From Candidatus Falkowella caecavicola (GTDB taxonomy: Bacteria; Bacillota; Clostridia; Oscillospirales; Ruminococcaceae), in NCBI GenBank assembly GCA_904420125.1, contig CAJFUK010000026.1, forward strand, positions 1 to 44,810: 44,810 nt of DNA. The letters run 5' to 3'. Below, piece after piece: positions 1 through 8,193 of the stretch. Every line of letters begins with the position of its first letter. The stretch's first letter is position 1. The notes under the pieces were generated by a model. The model searched no databases. It saw only the letters and a program-made list of their open reading frames with translations, and was not told the origin of the DNA. Position numbers and translations under genes: made by a program.

Positions 1-82
1 GCTTTGCCGACAAATCCGATGTCGGATTTCCCAGACAGACCTCTCGCTTTGCCGACAAATCCGATGTCGGATTTCCCAGACA
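1..82. repeat. 45-bp-period tandem repeat with internal palindrome
   Basis: Two identical 37-bp copies (1-37 and 46-82) are separated by 8 bp, giving a 45-bp period. Each copy contains the inverted repeat AAATCCGA-TG-TCGGATTT, so each can form a hairpin. Because 45 is a multiple of three, one minus-strand frame stays open through both copies as a 15-codon repeat, but no start or gene context supports a protein. The array touches the window edge, so its full copy number is unknown. Confidence 0.85.
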
Positions 83-158
83 ATCCTCCCAAAAACAAAA
101 CAGATATTAACCAATTCCGTTTAGACGTTTTGCTTTCATTGGATGCAAAATGATATAT

Positions 159-771
159 TCATTTTTTTCTTTTTTCCATTCTCATAAGAATAAAACTCAC
201 AATTATCACGATAACGAATACAATACCAAAAATTATGGTATGAAATCTTCCCGTCGGATAAGGTGCAATCCATCCTTGCTTAAAAATAAGTATTGAAACA
301 TATCCAGTGATCATAGATCGGCATAAAAGCAATGTCATATATTGAGCCAATGAACATAAAATGGAGCCTTTTCTGCAGATAGCAATCGACCAATAAAATA
401 GCCGACAACTCCGACTGCCCGAATCATCATTGAATCCCACACAGATTCCATTGTCTGTTCTTCATACCAACTGCCAAAAGCGCAAAATAATCCGATGAAA
501 ATAAAGGCTGTTGAAACTATATAAAACACCCTGCCTGTAAGCTCTTTACTTTTTTGTTCTTTATCCTCTGCAGGTTCAATCCCCTTCAGGATGTAGTCTG
601 TTGTCACACAAAAAAGTCGCTCATGATCATCACTTTTTCTAAGTCTGATGTGCTTTGTCCGCTTTCCCATTTAGAAACAGCCTGCCTTGAAACACCCACT
701 TGATCTGCAAACTCCTTTTGAGATATTCCTTGTGATTTTCTTAAATATTGAATTCTGTCTGCCATATTCAT
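159..771 (-). pseudogene. Broken XRE-family transcriptional regulator with C-terminal membrane domain
   Basis: The start is an ATG at 771 behind the ribosome site AAAGGAGTG. The first ~50 residues are a clear XRE helix-turn-helix (QKEFADQVGVSRQAVSKWES). At about 609-613 the reading stops after MSDFF; dropping into the next frame restores VTTDYILKG, the usual continuation in this family, so one base appears to be missing next to a run of T. A second disruption near 320-345 separates the first membrane segment (AFIFIGLFCAFGSWY) from the last two (SMITGYVSILIFKQGW and a terminal VFVIVIIVSFILM). Rejoined, the protein would be about 200 residues, normal for this DNA-binding plus membrane-sensor type. 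It is broken here unless the indels are sequencing errors. Confidence 0.8.
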
Positions 772-909
772 TGCCAGCACTCCTTTCTTTGGATAGCTCA
801 ATCATAACAATATCATCAGTTGCATAGCCACCACCCGGATATGGAAATGTATCAACTGGCAGTTGCAATTATGTTTTTCCTAGCGAAAAGCTAATAAAAA
901 TACAATTCA

Positions 910-1195
910 CTACAAAACTAAGCGTTCATCAACTCTCAGTTTCGTCTCCATCATCTCATCAATCAGTTTCAGATCGTTTTCTAATGCACAAACGCCATGC
1001 CCCACGGTCTTTTAACCTTTATGCTCATATAAGCATACCGCCAAAAGTGAAGTATCTAAAACAGCCACATGATAACTTTTTATGATTCCTGCTTCCAAAC
1101 AATCCATAATCTGCGAACTATAGCCCTGTTTCTGACAGCAGGGCAACATATACCCCTGTGCTATGATTCTCGTCATAACAGCCTGTTCCAACCAT
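910..1195 (-). pseudogene. Remnant of a GNAT-family N-acetyltransferase
   Basis: Conceptual translation of the minus strand gives MVGTGCYDENHSTG in one frame and then, one frame over, YMLPCCQKQGYSSQIMDCLE, VAVLDTSLLAVCLYEHKG, an in-frame TAA (1014-1012), and KTVGHGVCALENDLKLIDE ending at TAG (912-910). The order (acetyl-CoA loop resembling QKQGYGSQ, then LYEHKGYKTVGHG) is that of a GNAT C-terminal half. At least one frameshift and one stop are needed to explain it, and the N-terminal half is not recognisable. Assignment is by motif order only. Confidence 0.55.
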
Positions 1196-1279
1196 CACAT
1201 TGCCATCCCGTTATCCTCGAAGGATGAAGGGCTCTTATTTATTCTTTTGGCAGAACAGCGGGAAATTTTCCGTTCTGTT

Positions 1280-1717
1280 TTATGTATCGCTGTCCATCAT
1301 TATGATGAGGCCAAAATCTGTTCCAGAATAGGCTATACTCAAAGTCACATCATCCTTTTTCAGCATTGTTCCGACAGATGCATCATTTCCCTCAGAAAAA
1401 ATTTCGGAATAGCCGGATTCCTTTAATTCTTCCACATATGCAGCGGATTCTTCTTCCGATATATTCTTCAAATTGACGGCATATCGCCCGGATGCAGAGT
1501 AATCCACTATGTAATCCATCTCTCCGTATTCGGGTTTAACAATTTGTGTGGTATATTCATTGTCCGGCCATTCCGTTACATAGACTGGTTGTGCGTCAGC
1601 AGCATTCCAGGCCGTATGGCTTTCATTCTCTAAAACAACATTCTCCGAACACCCGGTACATACCGTGCAGGCAAACAGGAAAATAAACGGCAGATAAATA
1701 TATCTAAGATATTTCAT
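1280..1717 (-). CDS. Small secreted lipoprotein of unknown function
   Basis: A 145-residue protein with a basic start (MKYLRY), a hydrophobic signal segment and a lipobox ending VCTGC, so the mature lipoprotein should begin at the cysteine near residue 23 and be anchored on the outer face of the membrane. The rest is acidic and soluble, with a region (EESAAYVEELKESGYSE) typical of small clostridial lipoproteins that pair with membrane regulators. The ribosome site AAGGAG lies before the ATG. It is third in an apparent operon after PadR and a DUF1700 protein, with a 20-bp gap, so it is probably under the same PadR control. No enzymatic motif is visible. A role in envelope-stress sensing is a guess from context. 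Confidence 0.8.
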   Translation of the reverse strand: MKYLRYIYLPFIFLFACTVCTGCSENVVLENESHTAWNAADAQPVYVTEWPDNEYTTQIVKPEYGEMDYIVDYSASGRYAVNLKNISEEESAAYVEELKESGYSEIFSEGNDASVGTMLKKDDVTLSIAYSGTDFGLIIMMDSDT

Positions 1718-1737
1718 TGATATTCTTCTCCTTATTT

Positions 1738-2193
1738 TTAATTTTTAGGATGACGAATATATCGCACAATAAGAATGACAGCTACAATCAGGGATACGCA
1801 GCCAAGCAGTAAAAAGGGGATGGACATGTCAATGGCCGTTCCGCTTATTTGTATGGAAGTCAAGGCATCCCCCTGCCCTATCACATCTTTAGAACCTTTG
1901 AATATCCGTATGAGAATACCAGTCAAAAAAGATATAACCATTACCATTAGAGCTATGGCAACATCCATTCTCTTTTTTCTTTTTTTCTTTTCCAGGTAAT
2001 TGATACCGAGTTGCTCATGTATGCTATCGGCAAAATGATTTGGGCTGCCTAAACGTTCAATGACCTGTTGTTCCGTTTCACCATGTTCTAAAGCAGAAGC
2101 AAAGGCTTCCTGCAAATCACGAACAATCTCACTCTTTTTCTTTCCAGAAACAATAAGGGCTTTTTTTACTTGTCTGATATAGTCTTGTTTCAT
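1738..2193 (-). CDS. DUF1700/HAAS-domain membrane protein
   Basis: 151 residues. The N-terminal ~70 residues form the charged helical HAAS-type region (IVRDLQEAFASALEHGETEQQVIERLGSPNHFADSI), which in this family binds PadR-type partners. A KKKRKKR basic stretch follows, then two membrane segments (VAIALMVMVISFLTGILI and IPFLLLGCVSLIVAVILIV). The start codon overlaps the end of padR by four bases (ATGA), indicating translational coupling. Family knowledge: such proteins are almost always encoded next to PadR repressors and act as membrane-located partners of the regulatory unit. The usual third gene is a DUF4097 adhesin-like protein; here it is a small lipoprotein. Confidence 0.85.
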   Translation of the reverse strand: MKQDYIRQVKKALIVSGKKKSEIVRDLQEAFASALEHGETEQQVIERLGSPNHFADSIHEQLGINYLEKKKRKKRMDVAIALMVMVISFLTGILIRIFKGSKDVIGQGDALTSIQISGTAIDMSIPFLLLGCVSLIVAVILIVRYIRHPKN

Positions 2194-2555
2194 CTTGCCA
2201 CCTCCGAAAAATCACAGCCGCTAATAAAGTTATCAACACATACGGTATAATTCTTCCAAAACGACACCATTTCTGATAAAGTGGCCATCCCTTTTTCCGT
2301 AATGGAATAATACTTTTTAGAGCCACCATTTGCAGCAGAGGCAGCCATTCTGCATTTGATCAGTTCAGCTTCCTGTAGACGATATAATATGGGGTAAACC
2401 GTTCCTTCCTTCGCGTATCCCAAAACTGCTGCACCGCTATTATTGAGTTCTGTGATAATCTCATAGCCATAGGTTTCTTTTTTAGCAATTAAACAAAGTA
2501 AAATCATTTCAAGAGAGCCTTTTTTGAACTGTTGCACATAACGACTATCCACCAA
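2190..2555 (-). CDS. PadR-family transcriptional repressor
   Basis: 121 residues with the PadR winged helix: MILLCLIAKKETYGYEIITEL, the GTVYPILYRLQEAELI recognition-helix region, and the wing KKYYSITEKGMATLSEM. The length is normal for the short PadR subfamily that lacks a long C-terminal dimer domain. The start is a TTG at 2555 (GTG at 2552 is possible), 7-10 bases after AGGAG. It is first gene of the operon and has a near-consensus promoter with two palindromes immediately downstream (2576-2632), consistent with autorepression. The effector is unknown. Confidence 0.9.
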   Translation of the reverse strand: MVDSRYVQQFKKGSLEMILLCLIAKKETYGYEIITELNNSGAAVLGYAKEGTVYPILYRLQEAELIKCRMAASAANGGSKKYYSITEKGMATLSEMVSFWKNYTVCVDNFISGCDFSEVAR

Positions 2556-2575
2556 TCCGCATCTCCTTTTGTTTT

Positions 2576-2632
2576 ACTAATTAGCAATACTAAGTATAAA
2601 CGTATTATATTCTATCTGCTCCTCTACGTCAA
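2576..2632 (-). promoter_or_regulatory. padR promoter with overlapping candidate operator
   Basis: On the minus strand the -35 is TTGACG (2632-2627), the spacer 17 bp and the -10 TATAAT (2609-2604). Just downstream lie two short palindromes, TACTTAGTA and CTAATTAG, between the -10 and the ribosome site. This is where a PadR autorepressor would be expected to bind. Confidence 0.75.
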
Positions 2633-2643
2633 TAGGTTGCAGG

Positions 2644-2671
2644 GAAAAAGCCGCAGAAAATTTCCGCGGCT
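2644..2671 (-). terminator. Terminator of the broken methyltransferase gene
   Basis: Minus-strand hairpin AGCCGC (2671-2666) pairing with GCGGCT (2654-2649), with a GGAAATTTTC centre, followed directly by a short T run (2648-2644). It sits 80 bp after the last stop of the methyltransferase remnant and just before the padR promoter. Confidence 0.6.
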
Positions 2672-2752
2672 CTATGGTGTGGCGTATGCAGTTTTGGATG
2701 GGATATCCCGTTGGATGAATCCATTCAATTCAGCCACCCGATCCCCTGTACT

Positions 2753-3368
2753 TTAACCGGTGAAGTCAATTCTTACCAATTTCTTTTGATTGGGTCATTC
2801 TCTTCGCTGCGTCAATGCCTGTTTATATCCAATCTCTTGCATGCAATGGATAAGCTCCTTTTCTGTTGGATGATAGAACCTCAGCCAAACCGTCAAAGAC
2901 AGGCAGGTACGGCGAATTCGATACAAAGGATGCATCTGTGTTGATTTGTATGATGCCGGATATATGACGAGGTTTTACAGTTTGCACAACCCGTTGAAAA
3001 CAGGCATACCCAATGTATTCAATGAACAAATTGGCGATCAGTCGTTCGGCGTGGGGCAACTGCAAGTTATTGCCTGATCAATCCATGCAAATTGTCTCCA
3101 ACATGCCTAATAATTGCGGGTATCTTTTTTGACACTCGTCTAAATATTTCTGATTTACATCCACGCCATAGACCGTTTCAAAATCATCCCTGCTTATATG
3201 TTCCAATCCATTGCCGCCGGCTATTCCAAGAATCATCATGGTCTTTACCGGATCAGTATAAAACTGCTCTTTCATTATTTGGTTCATTACTTGGAGTTGA
3301 TAAACGCTTGCTAAACCCATATGACTTTCATAATCGTTCAGGTCGATTTCTTCCCATGAATTCCCCAT
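2753..3368 (-). pseudogene. Broken class I SAM-dependent methyltransferase
   Basis: The reading starts at ATG 3368 (MGNSWEEIDLNDYESHM) and contains the SAM-binding motif I MMILGIAGGNGLEHI followed by the acidic motif II VYGVDVNQKYLDEC. An in-frame TGA (3080-3078) interrupts it; the same frame then continues with LPHAERLIANLFIEYIGYACF and INTDASFVSNSPYLPVFDGLAEV. Near 2870-2885 the frame must shift to pick up ELIHCMQEIGYKQALTQ. Another in-frame TGA (about 2797) precedes the natural end PNQKKLVRIDFTG. The full product would have been about 204 residues, normal for this small methyltransferase family. Three independent lesions make a true pseudogene likely; the substrate is unknown. Confidence 0.8.
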
Positions 3369-3550
3369 ATAAACACCTTCTCAAAAATGAATTTTCAGCT
3401 TATACCCCCAAAAAGCCGTTGGTTTCCACCCCGTTCGGTTGCAGCCTGTCGTCAGCCGTTCCGTTTGTTATTTCATGCTTTCCTGTGATAACATCCTGTG
3501 TATATTGGATATCCCTTTTGTCAGGGAAAGAATTTGTTGACCGGATTTTA

Positions 3551-3717
3551 AAAATCGTAATATTTTTCTCTTTTTACATTGTTTTTTCTCTTGTGCCCTG
3601 ATTCAAGTTTGCTATAATAAGACTAACACAGCGGCAATATTTTTGATAATCTCATGAAACGGCATTTTGCAGTAGAGTATGGTTTAAATTCCATCACTTC
3701 GCAGGAGGTGTACGATT
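3551..3717 (+). promoter_or_regulatory. Promoter-leader element, copy 1 (upstream of the URO-D gene)
   Basis: Promoter TTGTGC (3591-3596), 16-bp spacer, TATAAT (3613-3618). The 167-bp stretch from AAAATCGTAATATTTTTC through GCAGGAGGTGTACGA is closely similar to 11619-11788, including the promoter, the CGGCGGMAATATTTTTGRTAAT-type leader and a ribosome site GCAGGAGGTG. In this copy the ribosome site is followed by TAG where copy 2 has the TTG start of an ABC transporter. A 21-codon reading frame (MKRHFAVEYG...) runs ATG 3655 to that TAG, but copy 2 has a one-base indel that breaks it. The remaining part of the 3369-3734 gap shows nothing recognisable. Confidence 0.75.
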
Positions 3718-3734
3718 AGAAAGGAGTCTTTTGA

Positions 3735-4766
3735 ATGGATACAATCGAAAAACGCAAACAAAACTGGATTGATTTTATGGACCTGTCCAGTAGTACCAAT
3801 CGGCTGCTGGTAGTCGAATGCATGGAAACCATGCCGCCAAACCCGCTTTTATGGTGGGAAAATGCCGACAAACGGGTAGACTGGGCCTATGAACGCTACA
3901 TGCGCCAGATGGAACAGACCGAATGGCTGGATGACAATATGATCCCGTTTTTAAGCATGATGACGGGGACCGAAATTTTTGCGGAAGCCCTGGGCTGCCG
4001 GGTGTATCAGCCGCTGGATAACAAGCCCTGTGCGATTCCGCTGGTCATGGATGAGACCGAAGTATCCAAAATCCGGTTCCCCAAACTGGAAGATACCAGG
4101 TTATCCCTTCTCTTTGAAATGGCGGACCGTTTAAAGGATCGCGCGGGAAAAAATGCCCTGCTGAGCTTTCCGGATCTACAGACGCCGATGGACATTTTGG
4201 CGCTGGTTTGGGACAAATCCAATCTGTTTTTAAATATGTATGAAAATCCGGAACTGGTAAAAGAGCTCTCTGCAAAAATTAAGCTTTTTCTGTTTGAATT
4301 TTTGGACCGTTGGATCGAACGGTATGGGCCGGAAATGATCGCCCATTATCCTGATTACTATATGCCTTCCGGGGTCACGATTTCTGAAGATGAAATTGGC
4401 GCTGTGAGTCCAGAAATGTATCGGGAATTTTTTGAACCGGAACTATCGGAACTGGCCCGGAGATATGGCGCTGTCGGTGTGCACTGCTGTGCCGATTCCA
4501 TGCACCAATGGGAAAACCTTCAGCGAATTCCCAACCTGAAACTGCTGAATTTAATCCGTCCGGATGATCAGCTGCTCCAGTCCTGTGATTTTTTCCGTAC
4601 CAGTACGGCACAGTTTATTACCTCCGATCTGGATATTTCCGGATTGCATTGTCCGGAAGAAATCCATCTGGCAAAGTATCTGTATGTCGGTACCAAACAG
4701 CAGGCCATCGAAGCGGTTGAACGGCATAAGGCTTCTCTGTACTCATCCGGATCCCATAACGCATAA
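3735..4766 (+). CDS. Uroporphyrinogen decarboxylase (URO-D) family protein, methyltransferase-like
   Basis: 343 residues, a length normal for URO-D-fold proteins. It belongs to the branch related to MtaA/CmuA corrinoid:thiol methyltransferases rather than haem-pathway HemE. A candidate zinc site H250-C-C252 (AVGVHCCADSMHQWENL) matches the HxC of MtaA-type enzymes, with Cys306 (SGLHCPEEI) as a possible third ligand. The N-terminal half has the substrate-pocket-like segment LLSFPDLQTPMDILALVWD. The start is ATG 3735 after AAAGGAG. It is a single-gene unit: own promoter-leader and a strong terminator directly after the stop. No corrinoid protein or methyltransferase gene is adjacent, so the substrate cannot be inferred. 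It may act in methyl transfer or demethylation; haem synthesis is unlikely. Confidence 0.8.
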   Translation: MDTIEKRKQNWIDFMDLSSSTNRLLVVECMETMPPNPLLWWENADKRVDWAYERYMRQMEQTEWLDDNMIPFLSMMTGTEIFAEALGCRVYQPLDNKPCAIPLVMDETEVSKIRFPKLEDTRLSLLFEMADRLKDRAGKNALLSFPDLQTPMDILALVWDKSNLFLNMYENPELVKELSAKIKLFLFEFLDRWIERYGPEMIAHYPDYYMPSGVTISEDEIGAVSPEMYREFFEPELSELARRYGAVGVHCCADSMHQWENLQRIPNLKLLNLIRPDDQLLQSCDFFRTSTAQFITSDLDISGLHCPEEIHLAKYLYVGTKQQAIEAVERHKASLYSSGSHNA

Positions 4767-4800
4767 AAAAAGTCCCCGGCTGTACCGGGGACTTTTTTTA
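4764..4800. terminator. Bidirectional terminator
   Basis: A 9-bp perfect stem (AGTCCCCGG at 4771-4779, CCGGGGACT at 4785-4793) with a 5-base loop, flanked by A7 on the left and T7 on the right. It serves the URO-D gene on the plus strand and the minus-strand operon ending at 4850. Confidence 0.95.
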
Positions 4801-4849
4801 TGTCCGCTGCCCGGCGAACTGCAACGCCGGAAATATTGAATGCCTGCTT

Positions 4850-5416
4850 CTATCCGACGAATCCCAGTTCTTTGACTTTTTGTCCGACAACATCCATAAA
4901 ACGCAGGTATAAAGCTGTTCCAAGCTCCTGATATACGTGATCACCCTTATGCCCGATGAGATCAGCAAAAGTAGCGCCAATCTCCTCATCAATCCTGTCT
5001 CCGTTCCGAACGCAGAGCAGATAATACGAAAACGCGCCGTTTTCCCGTATATCCTCATAAATCCCTGGTGCATCTTCTTGGATCGTCTCATAAAAACTCG
5101 ACGAGGCAATCTCTGTAATAATGCTGTTGGGACAAAATACATTCAGCCCATGGTCAATCACAAAAGCCAGTAATAAGCGGCGCTGCAGAACCAGATCATG
5201 ATTTTCTTCAGCTGAAGCGTCTCCAAAAACGAACTCTCCGTCGTCCGATTCTACTTCTGCCGCCAAAATAGCCCCCAACTGCCGGGCTTTTTCGAGATTC
5301 CCATTATCTTTTTGCCTGACTAAATCCAGTACCAGGGAATGGAAGTCTTCCTGTTCCTGCGATTCCGATGTTTCATCTGTATGAAAAATCTTAATTTGCT
5401 CTTTTGGTTCTTCCAT
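4850..5416 (-). CDS. Conserved protein of unknown function
   Basis: 188 residues from ATG 5416, chosen because AGAAGGTG sits six bases upstream; a longer frame from a TTG at 5485 has no ribosome site. The protein is soluble and acidic. The first ~30 residues are low complexity (DETSESQEQED). The rest is a compact helical domain with CPNSIITEIASSSFYETI and ENGAFSYYLLCVRNGDRIDEEIGATFADLIGHKGD. There is no signal peptide, membrane segment or recognised catalytic motif. It follows the TSCPD gene by 78 bp and probably shares its transcript. I do not recognise the family beyond an impression of clostridial conservation. Confidence 0.65.
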   Translation of the reverse strand: MEEPKEQIKIFHTDETSESQEQEDFHSLVLDLVRQKDNGNLEKARQLGAILAAEVESDDGEFVFGDASAEENHDLVLQRRLLLAFVIDHGLNVFCPNSIITEIASSSFYETIQEDAPGIYEDIRENGAFSYYLLCVRNGDRIDEEIGATFADLIGHKGDHVYQELGTALYLRFMDVVGQKVKELGFVG

Positions 5417-5494
5417 GCCTGTCACCTTCTTTCCGCTTATGCCGCCTGTTGGACCCGACATCTTGTCCTTGATACAGGCAGACAATCGCTTTCT

Positions 5495-5743
5495 TTATTG
5501 TGCCAGCGCCTGTTTTAAAGCTTCTGCCAGCTGATCGGGACAGGATGAATTCTTATTCCCGCAGCGAATGCCCTGCAGGAGTTGGATCAGTGTTTGCGCT
5601 TTCTGCCCTTTTGCCAGTGCGGCAACCCCTTGGGTATTGCCGCTGCACCCGCCAATAAACTGCACATTCTGCACGACCCCGTCCTCTAAATCAATGACGA
5701 TCTGACGGGAACAAACTCCTTTTGTATGATACGTATAAGTCAT
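5495..5743 (-). CDS. TSCPD domain-containing protein (TIGR03905 type)
   Basis: 82 residues. The sequence SRQIVIDLEDGVVQNVQFIGGCSGNTQGVAALAKGQ and the later IRCGNKNSSCPDQLAEALKQAL match the small stand-alone TSCPD family. The SSCPD motif stands in place of TSCPD, and Cys34, Cys61 and Cys68 are the conserved cysteines. The same domain occurs at the C-terminus of class II ribonucleotide reductases, where it may bind metal or deliver thiols. The function of the stand-alone form is not established. The start ATG 5743 has a modest GGATGG ribosome site. It is first gene after a clear promoter at 5796-5824. Confidence 0.85.
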   Translation of the reverse strand: MTYTYHTKGVCSRQIVIDLEDGVVQNVQFIGGCSGNTQGVAALAKGQKAQTLIQLLQGIRCGNKNSSCPDQLAEALKQALAQ

Positions 5744-5795
5744 CCTATGCCATCCATTCTAGATTTATTCTTAAAAATTTACCCGCTTTTATCTT

Positions 5796-5824
5796 TTTAT
5801 ATCATAAATATTTTCAATATGCAA
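5796..5824 (-). promoter_or_regulatory. Promoter of the TSCPD gene
   Basis: Minus strand: -35 TTGCAT (5824-5819), 17-bp spacer, -10 TATAAA (5801-5796). The surrounding 5744-5879 gap is AT-rich. It also has a weak hairpin (TCAGGAAA / TTTCCTGA at 5878-5851) that may end the malic enzyme transcript, but it lacks a clear T tail. Confidence 0.6.
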
Positions 5825-5879
5825 GATGAATTTTGTTAATTTTCTGGTTTTCAGGAAAAAAATCTGTAGATTTCCTGAT

Positions 5880-7043
5880 TCAGAGACCTTCTGCCTCAAC
5901 ACAGCCTACGACGGCCTGCGCAACAGCCTGTGCCACACGTTTGTCAAATGGATCCGGCAGAATTCGATCGGGAGACAGTTCCCCGTCGGTTAGGATACCC
6001 GCAATCGCATAGGCAGAAGCCAGCTTCATTTCTTCTGTAATATCTTTGGCCCGCGCCTGCAGCGCCCCTTTAAAGATCCCCGGGAAAGCCAGCACATTGT
6101 TGATCTGATTGGGATAATCGCTGCGCCCGGTACCGACAACATATGCCCCGCCTTTTTTCGCCTCTTCCGGCAGGATCTCCGGCACGGGGTTTGCCATAGC
6201 AAAGACCGCCGGCCGTTCGGCCATCGAGGCCACCATCTCAGGAGTCACCAGCCCCGGTTTGGAAACACCAATCAAAACGTCTGCGCCTTTCATCGCTTCC
6301 GCCAGGTTCCCCCGTCTGCCCGCATGGTTGGTACAGCGAGCCATAGCAGCCTGTGCAGGGTTCATAAAATCTGCGCCTTCATATAGGATACCACCGATAT
6401 CGCACATTATGATATCTTTTACCTGCAATTTGAGCAGCAGCCGGCCAATCGCAATGCCCGCAGCGCCGGCGCCGTTAATCACGGCTGTCATGTCGGTCAA
6501 CTGTTTTCCGCATACTTTCATGGCGTTGATGATGGCAGCCGCCACAACGATCGCCGTTCCATGCTGATCGTCATGAAACACCGGAATATCCAGCTTCTCT
6601 TTTAACTTTTGCTCAATTTCAAAACAGCGGGGAGCGGCAATATCCTCCAAATTAATCCCCCCGAAGCTCGGTCCGATCAGCTCAATTGTCCGAACAATTT
6701 CATCGACATCGTGCGAATTGACACAAATCGGGAAAGCATCCACACCTGCAAACTCTTTAAAGAGCGCGCACTTTCCCTCCATCACCGGCATCGCCGCTTC
6801 TGGCCCGATATCCCCCAGCCCCAGCACAGCCGTGCCGTCGGTGATCACAGCCACCAGATTACCCCGGCGGGTCAGGGTATAGGACAGGGAGGGATCCTGT
6901 TCGATCAGCTTGCAGGGTTCAGCAACTCCCGGCGTATAGGCTATGGCCAATTCTTCACGATTGGTGATTTTCGCGCGGGAAACAATTTCAATTTTTCCTT
7001 TCCATTCCTGGTGTGCCAAGATGGCTTTTTCTTTGATATTCAT
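5880..7043 (-). CDS. NAD(P)-dependent malic enzyme
   Basis: 387 residues. It catalyses oxidative decarboxylation of malate to pyruvate in the cytoplasm, giving NAD(P)H. The N-terminal malic domain holds AIAYTPGVAEPCKLI, the lysine region RRGNLVAVITDGTAVLGLGDIGP, and the metal-binding acidic cluster INLEDIAAPRCFEIE and IPVFHDDQHGTAIV. The C-terminal Rossmann domain has GAGAAGIAIGRLLL, then DVLIGVSKPGLVTPEMV and AMANPVPEILPEEA. The length matches the short bacterial form without a phosphotransacetylase-like tail. The start ATG 7043 follows GAGAGG. It lies 77 bp after the PHP gene, with a hairpin between. Cofactor preference cannot be read with certainty from sequence alone. Confidence 0.95.
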   Translation of the reverse strand: MNIKEKAILAHQEWKGKIEIVSRAKITNREELAIAYTPGVAEPCKLIEQDPSLSYTLTRRGNLVAVITDGTAVLGLGDIGPEAAMPVMEGKCALFKEFAGVDAFPICVNSHDVDEIVRTIELIGPSFGGINLEDIAAPRCFEIEQKLKEKLDIPVFHDDQHGTAIVVAAAIINAMKVCGKQLTDMTAVINGAGAAGIAIGRLLLKLQVKDIIMCDIGGILYEGADFMNPAQAAMARCTNHAGRRGNLAEAMKGADVLIGVSKPGLVTPEMVASMAERPAVFAMANPVPEILPEEAKKGGAYVVGTGRSDYPNQINNVLAFPGIFKGALQARAKDITEEMKLASAYAIAGILTDGELSPDRILPDPFDKRVAQAVAQAVVGCVEAEGL

Positions 7044-7086
7044 CTAATTCCTCTCACTTCCGTCAAAATTATGGAATACGCATAAA

Positions 7087-7111
7087 TTCCGGCACGAAAA
7101 CCGCGCCGGAA
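7087..7111 (-). terminator. Terminator after the PHP gene
   Basis: Minus-strand stem TTCCGGC (7111-7105) with GCCGGAA (7093-7087), followed by a short TTTAT. The T run is weak, so it may only attenuate transcription into the malic enzyme gene. Confidence 0.55.
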
Positions 7112-7119
7112 CCACCCGA

Positions 7120-7953
7120 TTATTTCATGGAATCTTTGCGGACGAACAGCTCATCCAGATAACTTTTCGGCGTATAGCACCTGCCGATTTCGGCAGGCTG
7201 GGAAGCATACATCCCGTGAAAATCTGATCCGCCGGTTGAAAGCAATCCATGCTCTTTGGTCAGGGACAGCAGGCGCGCAGAATCTCCCTCCTGATTTCTG
7301 GGATGCCAAACTTCAATCCCGTCCAGACGTTTTTCGGCAATCAGTTCCTGCGCCAGATCAAAGCTGTCATAAACGCGCGGATGCGCCAGCACTGCCAGTC
7401 CCCCAGCTGAATGAATTAAATCGATCACATCCCTGCAGCCGGGATATTCAATCTGGACCAAACAGCTTTTCTCTCCCGGATCAAACAGTTTATGAAACAG
7501 TTCTCCGTAAATCTCCGTGGTATATCCGGCATTCATTAAAGCATGCATAATATGCTGCTTATAGATACATTCCCCGCCAGCCAGCCGGACAACCTCGGAT
7601 GCTGAAATGGGATATTTGCGCATGACCATCTGCAACATCTGGCTGCCCGCTTTCTTGCGTGCCTCGGTTGTCCGCATACAAAGGGCCTGCAAACGATCCG
7701 GCTTTTCCGGCAGGTAACAGAGGATATGCACCTTTCTTCCCCGCGTCTCATCGCAGGAAGAGAACTCAACTCCTTGTATCACCTGTACGCCATACCGTTC
7801 TCCCAGCACCTTGGAACGGGAAAAAGAAGCGGTGGTATCATGATCAGTAATGGCCAGGAAATCGAGTCGTGCACGCTTAGCAGCCGCAATGACATATTCG
7901 ATTCCCTGTGAACCGTCTGATAATTTTGTATGGCAATGCAAGTCCCCCCGCAA
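7120..7953 (-). CDS. PHP-domain metal-dependent phosphoesterase
   Basis: 277 residues. The PHP motifs are intact: motif 1 GDLHCHTKLSDGS, motif 2 LAITDHDTT, motif 3 GVEFSS, a later GLAVLAHPRVYD and the C-terminal GSDFHG. This is the TrpH/YciV-like family, whose characterised members hydrolyse 3',5'-nucleoside bisphosphates or the 5' end of RNA. A divergent insert of about 100 residues lies between motif 3 and the AHP motif, as is usual. The start appears to be TTG 7953 behind GAAGGGGG; no ATG lies upstream in frame, and residues before MRGDLHCHT would be unusual for the family. It has its own promoter at 8091-8120. The exact substrate is unknown. Confidence 0.88.
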   Translation of the reverse strand: MRGDLHCHTKLSDGSQGIEYVIAAAKRARLDFLAITDHDTTASFSRSKVLGERYGVQVIQGVEFSSCDETRGRKVHILCYLPEKPDRLQALCMRTTEARKKAGSQMLQMVMRKYPISASEVVRLAGGECIYKQHIMHALMNAGYTTEIYGELFHKLFDPGEKSCLVQIEYPGCRDVIDLIHSAGGLAVLAHPRVYDSFDLAQELIAEKRLDGIEVWHPRNQEGDSARLLSLTKEHGLLSTGGSDFHGMYASQPAEIGRCYTPKSYLDELFVRKDSMK

Positions 7954-8090
7954 AATGATACAACCCCCTTCTTTTCATCAGCTGAACCACGTAGCCAAAG
8001 CAGAACCTCACCGTATCCAGCCGTATAAACTCAGTATTTTCCACCTTCCTCGCTGCAAAACGCAAAGTTGTCCCACTTGATTTCCGTTTT

Positions 8091-8120
8091 ATTATACTAT
8101 ACATCATATCAATAAATCAA
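8091..8120 (-). promoter_or_regulatory. Promoter of the PHP gene
   Basis: Minus strand: -35 TTGATT (8120-8115), 18-bp spacer, -10 TATAAT (8096-8091). This leaves a 5' untranslated region of about 130 bases, which is fairly long; no known riboswitch was recognised in it. Confidence 0.65.
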
Positions 8121-8193
8121 GTTTTTTATACCTGTTTTTCTGCATGCATCTCATATCCTGCCTGTTTGCAGATACCATGACCAGTCACACAAA

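Noticed and set aside
3655-3720. 21-residue leader peptide in the promoter-leader copy 1
   Set aside because: The frame is broken by a one-base indel in copy 2, so it is not conserved between the only two copies seen.
7877-8107. 76-codon upstream frame overlapping the PHP gene start
   Set aside because: No ribosome site, no recognisable motif and it overlaps the real start region.
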